Below are positions 53,427 to 61,902 of a DNA stretch of 64,000 bases, in pieces. The position numbers and the translations under genes are program-made. Under the pieces are notes generated by a model. It did not search any database and was not told the origin of the DNA. It saw only the letters and a list, made by a program, of their open reading frames with translations. Position 1 is the first letter of the stretch; each line of letters starts with the position of its first letter. The DNA lies in contig NZ_SSSM01000006.1 in assembly GCF_004801885.1 (NCBI RefSeq), positions 1-64,000 on the forward strand, written 5' to 3'. This DNA is from Naasia lichenicola (GTDB lineage: Bacteria; Actinomycetota; Actinomycetes; Actinomycetales; Microbacteriaceae).

Positions 53427-54071
53427 TCAGTCGACGATGCCGACGACGAGGTCGCGCTGCGCCTGGCCCTCGAGGAGCCGGTAGTTGGCGCCGACGATGG
53501 CAAGGCTACCGTCGGCGATGGCCCCCGAGATGAGCTCGGACTGCTCGAGCAGCGCCTTGACGGTGTCGCGGAGATGGACTCTGCCCACCTCGTGCGCATC
53601 GATCAGCCGGGTGTCGATGGTGCCGTCATCGCTCACAGGGGCGGAGGCGCGCACCGCCGGCACGATCTGGCTGACGAGCCTCTCGATGTGCACGGGCAGC
53701 GCCGGGGCATCGGGACCCTGCGAGTCGATCGCCGCGCGGACCGCGCCGCACTCGTCGTGGCCGAGCACGATGATGAGCGGCACCTGGAGCACCGCGACGG
53801 CGTATTCGAGCGAGCCGATCACCGAGTCGGAGATGACCTGTCCGGCATTGCGAACGACGAAGAGGTCGCCGAGTCCCTTGTCGAAGATGATCTCGGCCGC
53901 CAGGCGCGAATCGCTGCAGCCGAACAGCGCCGCCTGGGGCTGCTGGATGTGGGCGAGCTCGGCGCGGCGCTCGATGTCTTGGCGAGGATGCTGGGGTGCG
54001 CCCGCGATGAAGCGCTCGTTGCCGCGCACCATCTCGGCCCACACGGAGGCGGGGGTCTTCTGGGCGGTCAC
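53427..54071 (-). CDS. beta-class carbonic anhydrase
   Basis: A 214-residue zinc enzyme interconverting CO2 and bicarbonate. The zinc ligands are seen in FGCSDSRLAAEIIFD (Cys with the Asp-Arg dyad) and VLGHDECGAVRAA (His and Cys). DLFVVRNAGQVISDSVIGSLEYAV is the strongly conserved strand-helix between them. Likely cytoplasmic because there is no signal peptide. The start is GTG 54071, overlapping the DUF4245 stop by 4 nt (GTGA). The open frame to 54230 is Arg-rich and not used. Its substrate bicarbonate serves carboxylases. Confidence 0.95.
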   Translation of the reverse strand: MTAQKTPASVWAEMVRGNERFIAGAPQHPRQDIERRAELAHIQQPQAALFGCSDSRLAAEIIFDKGLGDLFVVRNAGQVISDSVIGSLEYAVAVLQVPLIIVLGHDECGAVRAAIDSQGPDAPALPVHIERLVSQIVPAVRASAPVSDDGTIDTRLIDAHEVGRVHLRDTVKALLEQSELISGAIADGSLAIVGANYRLLEGQAQRDLVVGIVD

Positions 54072-54709
54072 GGTGCTCCGATCTGCTCGGCGAGGGCGGT
54101 GGCGAGGGTCGTGAACTCCGCATCCTCGGCGGTGCCGTAGACCGCATAGAACTGCCCGTCGACGTCGGTCGCGAGGGCGTACTCGAGGTTGCCGGCATCC
54201 GAGTCGTCTCGATCGTCGTAGACGTCCCACTGCTGGCCGCCGATGGTCGTCTGACCTGTCACACGGTGATCGTCGAGGAGGTTCGCGAGCCAGGTGCTGT
54301 TGCCGTCGACGCCCTGGCTGTATGCGAGGAAGTCGCGCTCGGGCGTGATGAAGCCGACGTACCAGGAGGTGACGCCGCCGGTCGTGCTGGTGCGCAGCTC
54401 GGCGGCGTTCGCCTTCCAGCCGTCGGGGAGGACAGGCACCGCGAGCGGAGCGTCGACCGCTTCCTGGGCGTCGACGGCCAGGGCGGTGTAATCGATGTCG
54501 GGATCGGCGGGGGAATCGCTGCGCGGCACCAGGAGGACGAGCACGACGGCGATCGCGAGCGTGGCCAGGAGCGACAGCCAGAGGTTGGTGGAGGTCTGCT
54601 TCGAGCGGTGCTTGCGGCTGTCCTCGGCCTTGCGGGCCGCTGTCTCCTCCGCCGTCTCCGGGCGGCCGAGCTCGGCGACGATCGCGGGCTGCTTCTGCTT
54701 GGGGCTCAC
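54068..54709 (-). CDS. DUF4245 domain-containing membrane protein
   Basis: A 213-residue actinobacterial protein of unknown function. A Lys/Glu/Ala-rich cytoplasmic head (with PKQKQPAIVAELGRPETAEETAARKAE) leads to one transmembrane helix (about 44-63) and an extracellular domain (about 75-210). That domain contains PVLPDGWKANAAELR and GVTSWYVGFITPERDFLAYSQG, both typical of DUF4245. I start at GTG 54709 by family length and because a 21-codon frame ends there (see next entry). No ribosome-binding site is visible at this codon, so reinitiation is plausible. It overlaps the carbonic anhydrase start by 4 nt. Confidence 0.88.
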   Translation of the reverse strand: MSPKQKQPAIVAELGRPETAEETAARKAEDSRKHRSKQTSTNLWLSLLATLAIAVVLVLLVPRSDSPADPDIDYTALAVDAQEAVDAPLAVPVLPDGWKANAAELRTSTTGGVTSWYVGFITPERDFLAYSQGVDGNSTWLANLLDDHRVTGQTTIGGQQWDVYDDRDDSDAGNLEYALATDVDGQFYAVYGTAEDAEFTTLATALAEQIGAP

Positions 54710-54771
54710 GCGGCGACCGTCGGCTGGCACACGTGGTCGGGTCGCTCCGCTGTCGGCACGGGCTTGCTCAT
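54706..54771 (-). CDS. possible 21-residue bridging ORF between xseB and DUF4245
   Basis: An ATG overlaps the xseB stop (ATGA) and opens a 21-codon frame beginning [10 protein letters not shown]. Its TGA overlaps the GTG of DUF4245 (GTGA). Both junctions are 4-nt overlaps, exactly like the confident junctions nearby. It could be a coupling peptide that carries ribosomes from xseB to DUF4245. It is too short to judge by content, and DUF4245 could instead start at an upstream in-frame codon. Confidence 0.35.
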   Translation of the reverse strand: MSKPVPTAERPDHVCQPTVAA

Positions 54772-55013
54772 TCGCCGGCGGGCGCCTTGGCGGCGCGGGC
54801 GGCGTCGAGGCGGCTGCGCGCACCGACGAGCACCTCTTCGCAGCGCTGCGCGAGAGCCTCGCCGCGCTCCCACAGCTGGAGGGAGTGCTCGAGCGTCTCG
54901 GCGCCCTGTTCCAGCTGCCCGACGACGCGGATCAGCTCGTCTCGCGCCTGCTCGTAGCTGAGTTCGCTGATCGACGGAGCGGTCGCGGGGCTGTCTGAAC
55001 TCACGGGTGGCAT
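54768..55013 (-). CDS. xseB: exodeoxyribonuclease VII small subunit
   Basis: An 81-residue helical subunit that binds XseA to form exonuclease VII, which degrades single-stranded DNA. The core [56 protein letters not shown] is the XseB coiled-coil signature. The start is ATG 55013, 1 nt after the xseA stop codon, so the two are translated together. The C-terminus is Ala-rich. Confidence 0.95.
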   Translation of the reverse strand: MPPVSSDSPATAPSISELSYEQARDELIRVVGQLEQGAETLEHSLQLWERGEALAQRCEEVLVGARSRLDAARAAKAPAGE

Positions 55014-55014
55014 T

Positions 55015-56268
55015 CTATTCCGCCCCTCCGACGACGCTGCCGTGCGCCTGATCCGCCCCGTGGGCGCCCGTGCTGACGGCGCCGATCGAGCCGTCGGCCA
55101 GCCTCACCGCCAGCACCTCGCCCTCCGGCGCATCGTCGACGGTTCGCACGAGCCTGCCGTCGGCACGCTGCGCGATCGAGTACCCCCGCGCGAGCGTGCT
55201 CTGCGGTGACAGCGCGCGCACGCGGGTCGCCAGCTGCATCGTCTGGGTCTCGCCGCGCTCGACCAGACGCATCGTGACCTCCTCGCCGCGCGAAACCCAC
55301 CGGGTGAGCTCATCGGCGCGCTGATCGACGAGCCACGAGGGGCGTGCCAGCGCCGGCCGGGAGCGGAGCGCGGTGATCCGATCGACCTCGATCGACACCT
55401 TGTGGGTGACACGACTGCGGATCCTGGATCGCGCCTGGTCTACCCGGGCGAGCTCCTCGGAGACGTCGGGGACCACGCGCTTGGCGGCGTCGGTGGGAGT
55501 CGAGGCGCGCAGGTCGGCCACCTCGTCGAGCAGAGGGCGATCCGCTTCGTGGCCGATCGCACTGACGAGGGGGGTGGTGGTCGCCGCCGCGGCGCGCACC
55601 AGCTGCTCGTCGCTGAACGGGAGCAGGTTCTGGAAGTCGCCGCCGCCGCGGGCCACGATGATCACGTCGATCTCGGGATCGGCATCGAGCGTGCGGATGG
55701 CGCGGGTCACCTCGCTCGCTGCTCGGTCGCCCTGGACCATCGCATAGATCGTGCGGAACTCGACGGAGGGCCAGCGCAGCTGCGCGTTGCGCATCACATC
55801 CTTCTCCGCATCGGAGTCGCGACCGGTGACCAGGCCGATCATCCGCGGCAGGAAGGGCAGCGGGCGCTTCCGCGACGCGGCGAAGAGCCCCTCGGCCGCA
55901 AGGGCGGCGCGGAGGCGCTCGAGGCGCTCGAGCAGGTCGCCCAGCCCGACGTGCCGCATCTCGTAGACCTGCATGGTCAGCGATCCGCCCTTGACCCAGA
56001 AGTCGGGCTTGATGAGCGCGATCACCCGATCGCCCTGCTTGAGGTCGGAGGGGATCCTGGCCTTGACGGACGACCAGATCTGGAAGCTGACCGTGGCGGG
56101 CTGCTCGAGGTCCTTGAGCTTGCCGTAGACGTTGCCGCCCGAGACGCCCCACTGGGTGATCTCGCCTTCGACCCAGACCGTGCCGAGTCGATCGATCCAG
56201 CCCTTGAGCTTGCTGGAGAGCAGTCGGACCGGCCATGGCGTCTCGAGGGTGGCGGGGGAGTCGGTCAT
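55015..56268 (-). CDS. xseA: exodeoxyribonuclease VII large subunit
   Basis: A 417-residue catalytic subunit. The N-terminal OB domain reads [22 protein letters not shown]. The catalytic region has [73 protein letters not shown]. The long helical part (about 270-350) and the end [18 protein letters not shown] follow. All family blocks are intact. The start is ATG 56268 behind GGAGAGG. Together with xseB it supplies repair and recombination with single-strand cleanup. It is divergent from ispH. Confidence 0.97.
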   Translation of the reverse strand: MTDSPATLETPWPVRLLSSKLKGWIDRLGTVWVEGEITQWGVSGGNVYGKLKDLEQPATVSFQIWSSVKARIPSDLKQGDRVIALIKPDFWVKGGSLTMQVYEMRHVGLGDLLERLERLRAALAAEGLFAASRKRPLPFLPRMIGLVTGRDSDAEKDVMRNAQLRWPSVEFRTIYAMVQGDRAASEVTRAIRTLDADPEIDVIIVARGGGDFQNLLPFSDEQLVRAAAATTTPLVSAIGHEADRPLLDEVADLRASTPTDAAKRVVPDVSEELARVDQARSRIRSRVTHKVSIEVDRITALRSRPALARPSWLVDQRADELTRWVSRGEEVTMRLVERGETQTMQLATRVRALSPQSTLARGYSIAQRADGRLVRTVDDAPEGEVLAVRLADGSIGAVSTGAHGADQAHGSVVGGAE

Positions 56269-56285
56269 GCGGTGCCTCTCCGATC

Positions 56286-56322
56286 GGCGGGTGCTGAGGG
56301 CGGGTGCTGAGGGCGGGTACTG
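56286..56322. repeat. 13-bp tandem repeat between xseA and ispH
   Basis: A GGCGGGTGCTGAG unit repeats with period 13 (about 2.7 copies, the last diverged to GGCGGGTACTGGC). It lies in the divergent promoter region. Confidence 0.7.
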
Positions 56323-56398
56323 GCGGTACGGCTGGGCGCCGCGTCGAGGCGGTCCGCCGCGGGGATGGGCTCCCGACGGACTCGGAACCGGCCCGAAG

Positions 56399-56404
56399 TA
56401 GGAT
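56399..56404 (+). promoter_or_regulatory. -10 element (TAGGAT) for leaderless ispH mRNA
   Basis: TAGGAT is followed by CAGGGG and GTG 56411. The CAGGGG could look like a ribosome-binding site, but it abuts the start codon. Confidence 0.65.
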
Positions 56405-56410
56405 CAGGGG

Positions 56411-57547
56411 GTGACAGACACGACCATCGGCCTCGGCATGCCCCGGATTCCGGGCACGCAGAGCGGTGTGCAGAGCAGGCTAGAGGATACCCCCGTCATC
56501 GGTCGCAAGCGGGTCCTGCTGGCCGCGCCGAGGGGCTACTGCGCCGGCGTCGACCGCGCTGTCATCGCCGTCGAGAAGGCCCTCGATCACTACGGATCGC
56601 CCGTCTACGTCCGCAAGCAGATCGTGCACAACATCCACGTCGTCACCGAGCTGGAGAAGCGCGGCGCGATCTTCGTCGACGAGGTCGACGAGGTGCCGAC
56701 CGGCTCCACCATCGTCTTCAGCGCGCACGGTGTCGCGCCGACCGTCGTCCAGGGCGCCGCCGATCGCGGGCTGCACGCCATCGATGCGACATGCCCGCTG
56801 GTCACTAAGGTGCACCGCGAGGCGGTGCGCTTCGCGCGCGACGACTTCGAGATCCTGCTCATCGGCCATGAGGGCCACGAAGAGGTTGAAGGCACTGCGG
56901 GCGAGGCGCCCGAGCACATCACCCTCGTGACTTCTCCCGACGCCGTCGCGACCATCGAGGTCAAGGACCCCGACAAGGTCGTCTGGCTGTCCCAGACCAC
57001 GCTGTCCGTCGACGAGACCATGGAGACGGTCCGACGCCTCCGCGAGCGCTTCCCGAACCTGCAGGATCCGCCGAGCGACGACATCTGCTACGCCACCCAG
57101 AACCGGCAGGTGGCGATCAAGAAGGTGGCTCGCGACTCGGATCTCGTCATCGTCGTCGGCTCCGCCAACTCGTCCAACTCCGTCCGCCTCGTCGAGGTCG
57201 CCCTCGAGCACGGCGCCAAGGCCGCCTACCGCGTGGACTACGCGAGCGAGCTCAAGCAGGAGTGGTTCGACGGAGTCCGCACGGTCGGGGTCACGAGTGG
57301 CGCATCGGTGCCCGAAGAGCTGGTCGACGAGGTCCTCGGGCTGCTGGCCGGCGCCGGATACGGAGACGTCGAAGAGGTGAAGACGGCGGAGGAGGACCTC
57401 ATCTTCTCCCTGCCCAAGGAGCTGCGCCGCGACCTCAACGGGAACACCGACGCCCGTGGGGTCGGTGGACGGATCCGCACCACCGCATCGGGGCGGGCGG
57501 CCGAGGCGGCTGCTGCGAGCGCGGCGGCCTCGGGCGAGCAGCAGTGA
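56411..57547 (+). CDS. ispH: 4-hydroxy-3-methylbut-2-enyl diphosphate reductase
   Basis: A 378-residue iron-sulfur enzyme that makes IPP and DMAPP in the last step of the MEP isoprenoid pathway. The three cluster cysteines are in [22 protein letters not shown] and [10 protein letters not shown]. The substrate-binding His and Ser residues are in HNIHVV, SAHGV and GSANSSNS. It has a roughly 30-residue head and an Ala-rich tail beyond the usual core. The start is GTG 56411. It overlaps the DUF6264 start by 4 nt (GTGA). uppS, 9 kb away, uses its products. Confidence 0.97.
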   Translation: MTDTTIGLGMPRIPGTQSGVQSRLEDTPVIGRKRVLLAAPRGYCAGVDRAVIAVEKALDHYGSPVYVRKQIVHNIHVVTELEKRGAIFVDEVDEVPTGSTIVFSAHGVAPTVVQGAADRGLHAIDATCPLVTKVHREAVRFARDDFEILLIGHEGHEEVEGTAGEAPEHITLVTSPDAVATIEVKDPDKVVWLSQTTLSVDETMETVRRLRERFPNLQDPPSDDICYATQNRQVAIKKVARDSDLVIVVGSANSSNSVRLVEVALEHGAKAAYRVDYASELKQEWFDGVRTVGVTSGASVPEELVDEVLGLLAGAGYGDVEEVKTAEEDLIFSLPKELRRDLNGNTDARGVGGRIRTTASGRAAEAAAASAAASGEQQ

Positions 57548-58107
57548 GCGATCGTCCCACGTCGGGTCCCGCACCCCGCTACGGGGAGTACGGGCCGCGG
57601 GTGGACCAGCCGGCACCGGCCCCCGAGCGCGCTGCGAAGCAACCGGAAGAGCCGAGCGGTGGCTCCGCCTCACCGGAGCCCGATTCGCCGGCGGCCGCAC
57701 AGCGTCAGCCGCGTCGGTGGGATGTCATCGTCACGGTCTTCCTGCTGGCCATCGGCCTGTATGTGACGCTCAGCTCGATCCCGCAGATGCTCGACCTCAG
57801 CGGCACGCTCGACCAGGTCTACCAGGCGGCGGGCTACGGACGCTTCACCAACGATTCGGTGGCCTCGGTCGTCGGCATCGTGATCAACGTCGTGCACGTC
57901 GTGCTGCTGATCCTCGCGTTCGCCATCGCGCTGCCGCGGCTCCGCACCGGACGGCTCGCCTTCTGGGCTCCACTGAGCGCAGGGGTGATCGCCGGAATCA
58001 TCGGCGCGGTCCTCATCGGAGTGGTGATGGCAGGCGATCCCGCCCTGGCCGGCTATATCGACCAGCAGATGGCGACGCTGGCGCCGACCGCGACCTCGAC
58101 GCCGTAG
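57544..58107 (+). CDS. DUF6264 family membrane protein
   Basis: A 187-residue protein. A Pro/Ala/Glu-rich hydrophilic head carries the motif PRYGEYGP, followed by [20 protein letters not shown] (helix 1, about 61-80). Two more helices lie at about 112-137 and 143-167. The sequence between helices 1 and 2 has [23 protein letters not shown]. Function is unknown. It is translationally coupled to ispH (4-nt overlap), an arrangement seen in Microbacteriaceae. A repeat region follows. Confidence 0.85.
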   Translation: MSDRPTSGPAPRYGEYGPRVDQPAPAPERAAKQPEEPSGGSASPEPDSPAAAQRQPRRWDVIVTVFLLAIGLYVTLSSIPQMLDLSGTLDQVYQAAGYGRFTNDSVASVVGIVINVVHVVLLILAFAIALPRLRTGRLAFWAPLSAGVIAGIIGAVLIGVVMAGDPALAGYIDQQMATLAPTATSTP

Positions 58108-58116
58108 GACGACGAG

Positions 58117-58374
58117 GGCCTCGATACGGCGCTGACGCGCCTACTCGACCAACGGATGCCCGGCTCGTCGGGTCTTGATCCGGCGCAACGGCGCCTACTC
58201 GACCGACGGATAATGCACGCAGTCCGTTGGTCGAAGAGCGAGGAACGAGCGTCTCGAGACCGGCTGACCTGCCTGGACGGCCTCGATACGGCGCTGGCGC
58301 GCCTACTCGACCAACGAGAGGCGCCCCGCTGGGCCCACGGCGCACGCTTGCGCTGGGGACCGTATCGAGGCCGT
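58117..58374. repeat. CTCGATACGGCGCTG...CTACTCGACCAACG intergenic repeats
   Basis: Two near-identical units (58117-58154 and 58279-58318) share GGCCTCGATACGGCGCTG, then CGCGCCTACTCGACCAACG. A shorter unit lies at 58181-58209. Inverted pieces (CCGTTGGTCGAAGAGCGAGGAACGAGCGTCTCGAGACC at 58224-58261, and CCGTATCGAGGCC at 58360) pair with them. It fills the gap between convergent DUF6264 and fba. Similar sequences are, from memory, common between genes in Microbacteriaceae. Confidence 0.85.
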
Positions 58375-58377
58375 TCG

Positions 58378-59403
58378 CTAGCTCTTGGACTTGCCGAACG
58401 AGCCGAGCTCCCGGGTGGCCTCGACGACGCGCTTGGCCATCGCGGACTCGGCGATCTTGCCCCAGCTGCGCGGGTCGTAGACCTTCTTGTTGCCGACCTC
58501 ACCATCGACCTTGAGGAAGCCGTCGTAGTTCTTGAGGACGGTGTCGGCGATCGAGCGGCTGTAGGTGTACTGCGTGTCGGTGTCGATGTTCATCTTGATG
58601 ACGCCGTTGCTCACGGCCTCGGTGATCTCCTCCTGGGTGGATCCCGATCCACCGTGGAACACCAGGTCGAGCGGCTTCGGCCCGTGACCGTACTTCTCGG
58701 CCAGACCGGCCTGGATCGCACCGAGCAGCTCGGGCTTCAGCTTGACGTTGCCGGGCTTGTAGACGCCGTGCACGTTGCCGAACGTCAGCGCCGCCATATA
58801 GCGGCCGTTCTCGCCGAGCCCCAGCGCCTCGATCGTCGCGATCGCATCGTCGAGCGTGGTGTACAGGTGCTCGTTGATCTCGTGGCTGACGCCGTCCTCC
58901 TCGCCGCCGACGACGCCGATCTCGACCTCGAGGATCGCGTTGATCGCCTTCGTGCGGGCGATGATCTCCTTCGCGATGTCGAGGTTCTCGGTCAGCGGCA
59001 CGGCGGATCCGTCCCACATGTGCGATTGGAAGATCGGGTTGCGGCCGGCGCGCACCTCATCCTCTGATGCGGCGATGAGGGGGAGGACGAAGTTCTCCAG
59101 CGCATCCTTCGGGCAGTGGTCGGTGTGCAGCGCGACGGTGACCGGGTAGTTCTTGGCGACCTCGGTCGCGAATGCTGCGAAGGCCAGCGCGCCGGACGCA
59201 CGGTTCTTGACCGACTGTCCGGCGAAGTAGTCGGCGCCGCCGGTGGTCACCTGGATGATTCCGTCCGAGCCGGCCTCGGTGAGCCCCTGCAGGACGGAGT
59301 TGATCGTCGAGGACGACGACACGTTGACGGCGGGGTAGGCGAAGCCCTCGATCTTCGCGCGGTCGAGCATCTCGGCGTACTGCTCCGGGGTGGCGACGGG
59401 CAT
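58378..59403 (-). CDS. fba: class II fructose-bisphosphate aldolase
   Basis: A 341-residue zinc-dependent aldolase of glycolysis and gluconeogenesis. Zinc ligands are in VALHTDHCPKDALE (His), EVEIGVVGGEEDGV (catalytic Glu), GNVHGVYKPGNVKL (His) and LDLVFHGGSGSTQEEI (His). KMNIDTDTQY is the substrate phosphate and carbonyl loop. Length is normal for class IIA actinobacterial enzymes. The start is ATG 59403 behind AAGGAG. It is divergent from the sugar-acid locus. Confidence 0.97.
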   Translation of the reverse strand: MPVATPEQYAEMLDRAKIEGFAYPAVNVSSSSTINSVLQGLTEAGSDGIIQVTTGGADYFAGQSVKNRASGALAFAAFATEVAKNYPVTVALHTDHCPKDALENFVLPLIAASEDEVRAGRNPIFQSHMWDGSAVPLTENLDIAKEIIARTKAINAILEVEIGVVGGEEDGVSHEINEHLYTTLDDAIATIEALGLGENGRYMAALTFGNVHGVYKPGNVKLKPELLGAIQAGLAEKYGHGPKPLDLVFHGGSGSTQEEITEAVSNGVIKMNIDTDTQYTYSRSIADTVLKNYDGFLKVDGEVGNKKVYDPRSWGKIAESAMAKRVVEATRELGSFGKSKS

Positions 59404-59492
59404 GGGGCTCTCCTTGATTCGGGGCGCGACGCGCCGATGCAGGTCCGAGTCTATCGACGCCGGATCGGGCTTCGCGGGGCGCCGAGGCCGCC

Positions 59493-59522
59493 TTGACAAG
59501 CCCCACACCATCGCTCCATAAT
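59493..59522 (+). promoter_or_regulatory. strong promoter (TTGACA-18-CATAAT) for the sugar-acid locus
   Basis: TTGACA (59493-59498) and CATAAT (59517-59522) with an 18-nt spacer is the best consensus promoter in the window. Transcription would start near 59530, immediately before the FadR-type operator. Confidence 0.7.
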
Positions 59523-59531
59523 CGGTAAGTC

Positions 59532-59548
59532 AGATGGTCAGACCATCT
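59532..59548. promoter_or_regulatory. FadR-type GntR operator
   Basis: AGATGGT-CAG-ACCATCT is a perfect 17-bp dyad whose core TGGTCAGACCA fits the known FadR-subfamily pattern (TGGT, three bases, ACCA). It overlaps or directly follows the predicted transcription start, where bound repressor would block the polymerase. The FadR-type regulator encoded at 61067 is the likely binder. Confidence 0.8.
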
Positions 59549-59593
59549 AATCCGGCCGGTTCGCCGGTCTAGTACTTCCGCCACATCTCTACA

Positions 59594-59608
59594 AAGGAGT
59601 AGCTCCTT
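59594..59608 (+). promoter_or_regulatory. ribosome-binding-site hairpin
   Basis: The Shine-Dalgarno AAGGAG (59594-59599) faces CTCCTT (59603-59608) across a 3-nt TAG loop, 1 nt before the ATG at 59610. In the folded state the ribosome-binding site is hidden. Confidence 0.55.
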
Positions 59609-59609
59609 C

Positions 59610-60968
59610 ATGAACCTCTTCAGCCTGCTCGAGCAGCGCCGGGACACCATGGGCCCCATCCGCGTCGGAGTCATCGGGGCCGGCAAGTTCGCCTCGATGT
59701 TCCTCACCCAGGCCTCGGTCTCCGACACCATCCACGTCGTCGGCGTCGCCGACATCAACGTGCCCAAGGCGCGTGACGCGATGGCCCGCACGGGCTGGAC
59801 CGCCGATCGCTACGCCGCCGGCTCGTTCGCCGAGGCCCTGCGCGACGGCACCACCTACATCACCGATTCGAGCGACGCGCTCATCGAGGTGCCGCAGATC
59901 GAGGTCATCCTCGAGATCACCGGCAACCCGATCGTCGGCACGTACCACGCGTTGAAGTCGATCGACAACGGCAAGCACATCGTCATGGTCAACGTCGAGG
60001 CCGACTGCATGGTCGGCCCGATCCTGGCCCGCAAGGCCAGGGCCGCGGGAGTCGTCTACACGATGGCCTACGGCGACCAGCCCGCCCTCATCTCCGAGCT
60101 CGTCGACTGGTGCCGCACCGTCGGCTTCGACGTCGTGGCGGCAGGCAAGGGCACCAAGTACCTGCCCGAGTACAACTACTCCACGCCCGACACGGTCTGG
60201 AACTACTACGGCTTCACCGACGAGCAGCTCGCGACCGGCGACTTCAACCCGAAGATGTTCAACTCCTTCCTCGACGGCACCAAGTCGGCCATCGAGATGG
60301 CTGCCGTCGCGAACGGCACGGGGCTCATCCCGCAGGACGAGGGACTCAACTTCACTCCTGTCGGCGTCGACGATCTGCCCCAGATGCTCAAGGAGAAGGA
60401 GAAGGGGGGCACCCTCTCCCGCCGCGGCACTGTTGAGCTGATCTCGAGCCTCAACCGCGACGGCACCGAGGTCGTCCGCGACCTGCGCTGGGGCGTCTAC
60501 GTCACATTCGAGGCGAAGACCGACTACGCCGCCCAGTGCTTCGCCGAGTACGGCGTCAAGACGGACGACTCCGGACGCTACGGATCGCTCTACCGGCCGT
60601 ACCACATGATCGGGCTCGAGCTCGGGGTCTCCATCGCCTCGGCGGTGCTCCGCGGAGAGCCCACGGGATCGCCCACCGGCTTCCGCGGCGATGTCGTGAC
60701 AACCGCGAAGAAGGACCTCACGGCAGGGGAGATCCTCGATGGCGAGGGCGGGTACACCGCCTTCGGCAAGCTCGCTCCCGCGCACATCTCGCTCGAGCAC
60801 AATGCTCTGCCGCTCGGTCTGGCCCACGGGATGAAGCTCATCCGCGATGTACCGAAGGACCGCATGGTGAGCTGGGACGACGTCGCGCCGGACGAGACGC
60901 TCCCGGCCGTGCAGCTGCGCAAGCAGCTCGAGTCCGAGTTCCGCGCCGAATCCCTGGCCTCGGTCTGA
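59610..60968 (+). CDS. NAD(P)-dependent oxidoreductase with C-terminal SAF domain
   Basis: A 452-residue protein. The N-terminal Rossmann fold has PIRVGVIGAGKFASMF (about 16-31) and a homoserine-dehydrogenase/Gfo-like continuation (EVILEITGNPIVGTYHAL, VMVNVEADCMVGP). A middle domain contains YGDQPALISELVDWCRTVGFDVVAAGKGTKYLPEYN. The end (about 365-440) has VTTAKKDLTAGEILDGEGGYTAFG, a SAF-like domain. I do not know the exact reaction. Its partners (kinase, MHS transporter, GntR regulator) suggest oxidation of a sugar-acid intermediate. The start is ATG 59610, preceded by a hairpin-forming AAGGAG. An internal ATG lies at codon 14. Confidence 0.82.
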   Translation: MNLFSLLEQRRDTMGPIRVGVIGAGKFASMFLTQASVSDTIHVVGVADINVPKARDAMARTGWTADRYAAGSFAEALRDGTTYITDSSDALIEVPQIEVILEITGNPIVGTYHALKSIDNGKHIVMVNVEADCMVGPILARKARAAGVVYTMAYGDQPALISELVDWCRTVGFDVVAAGKGTKYLPEYNYSTPDTVWNYYGFTDEQLATGDFNPKMFNSFLDGTKSAIEMAAVANGTGLIPQDEGLNFTPVGVDDLPQMLKEKEKGGTLSRRGTVELISSLNRDGTEVVRDLRWGVYVTFEAKTDYAAQCFAEYGVKTDDSGRYGSLYRPYHMIGLELGVSIASAVLRGEPTGSPTGFRGDVVTTAKKDLTAGEILDGEGGYTAFGKLAPAHISLEHNALPLGLAHGMKLIRDVPKDRMVSWDDVAPDETLPAVQLRKQLESEFRAESLASV

Positions 60969-61066
60969 GCTCCGGCTCAGGTCTCAGCGGAAATCCACGG
61001 TGCCTAGGATGAACTCCGTCGGCGGACCCGCCGGTCCCGCACTGTCGGTCGAGGAGTTGAGCCCGC

Positions 61067-61807
61067 GTGTCTGCAGAGAGCGGCTGGGAACCCGTACAGC
61101 GGATCCGCACGTACGAGCAGGTCATGTCGCAGATCGAGGATCGGATCCTCGATGGACGGCTGAAGGCGGGCGACCATCTGCCGAGCGAGCGGGACCTCGC
61201 GGTCCTGCTCGGCGTATCACGCCCCTCGCTCCGGGAATCGCTGCGGGTGCTCGAGGCGCTCGGCGTGGTGGACATCCGTCGCGGTGGAGGGGCGGATGGC
61301 GGAGCCGTCCTGCTGTCCTCGCCGGGGGAGGGCTTCGTCAACCTGCTGAAGCTCCAGCTCGCGCTGGGGCACTTCAGCCAGCGAGACGTCCTCGAGACGC
61401 GCATCGCGCTCGAGTCGTGGTCCTGTGCGGAGGCCGCCTATCGCCACAGTGACCTCGACATCACCGAGCTCGCCGCGATCCTCGATCTGATGGACGACCC
61501 AGAGATCGAGACGCCCGAATTCAACCGGCTCGACACGTCCTTCCACGTCCGGATCGCCGAGTCGACCGGCAACGCCCTCACCGCCCACCTCATGAGCTCA
61601 CTCCGCATCGCGATCAATCGCCAGATGATCGAGGCCTACGCAGGCCTCGTCGACTGGCGGGCCACCGCGACCACCGTGCGGAGCGAGCACCGGCAGCTGC
61701 TCGACGCCATCGCGCGTCGTGACTCCGCCGGTGCCGTCGAGCACGTCCGAGCCCACATTCACAGCTTCTACCAGATCGGCAACGTCGGAGGCACTGCCTC
61801 CGGGTGA
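61067..61807 (+). CDS. GntR family regulator, FadR subfamily (FCD domain)
   Basis: A 246-residue regulator. The winged helix (about 14-80) reads QVMSQIEDRILDGRLKAGDHLPSERDLAVLLGVSRPSLRESLRVLEALGVVDIRRGGG, the GntR signature. The helical FCD domain (about 105-240) has VLETRIALESWSCAEAAYRH, NRLDTSFHVRIAESTGN and EHRQLLDAIARRDSAGAVEHVRAHI, whose Asp and His residues usually bind metal and an organic acid ligand. The start is GTG 61067 behind GAGGAG. A TAGGAT -10 near 61004 may give it its own promoter. It probably controls the operator at 59532. Confidence 0.93.
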   Translation: MSAESGWEPVQRIRTYEQVMSQIEDRILDGRLKAGDHLPSERDLAVLLGVSRPSLRESLRVLEALGVVDIRRGGGADGGAVLLSSPGEGFVNLLKLQLALGHFSQRDVLETRIALESWSCAEAAYRHSDLDITELAAILDLMDDPEIETPEFNRLDTSFHVRIAESTGNALTAHLMSSLRIAINRQMIEAYAGLVDWRATATTVRSEHRQLLDAIARRDSAGAVEHVRAHIHSFYQIGNVGGTASG

Positions 61808-61840
61808 CCTCCGGCCCCGCCGGAAACCCGGCGGCCCTCC

Positions 61841-61879
61841 GTTGATGCCAGTTCTTCAGGGTCGAACCCTGGGTCAACA
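61841..61879 (+). promoter_or_regulatory. nested hairpin before the MHS transporter
   Basis: CAGGGT (61857-61862) and ACCCTG (61866-61871) form a 6-bp stem with a CGA loop, inside an outer GTTGA (61841)/TCAAC (61874) pair. It may end GntR transcription, or act as an operator or leader structure of the transporter gene. Confidence 0.5.
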
Positions 61880-61902
61880 TCAAAGGAGATAGGAACCTCG
61901 CA

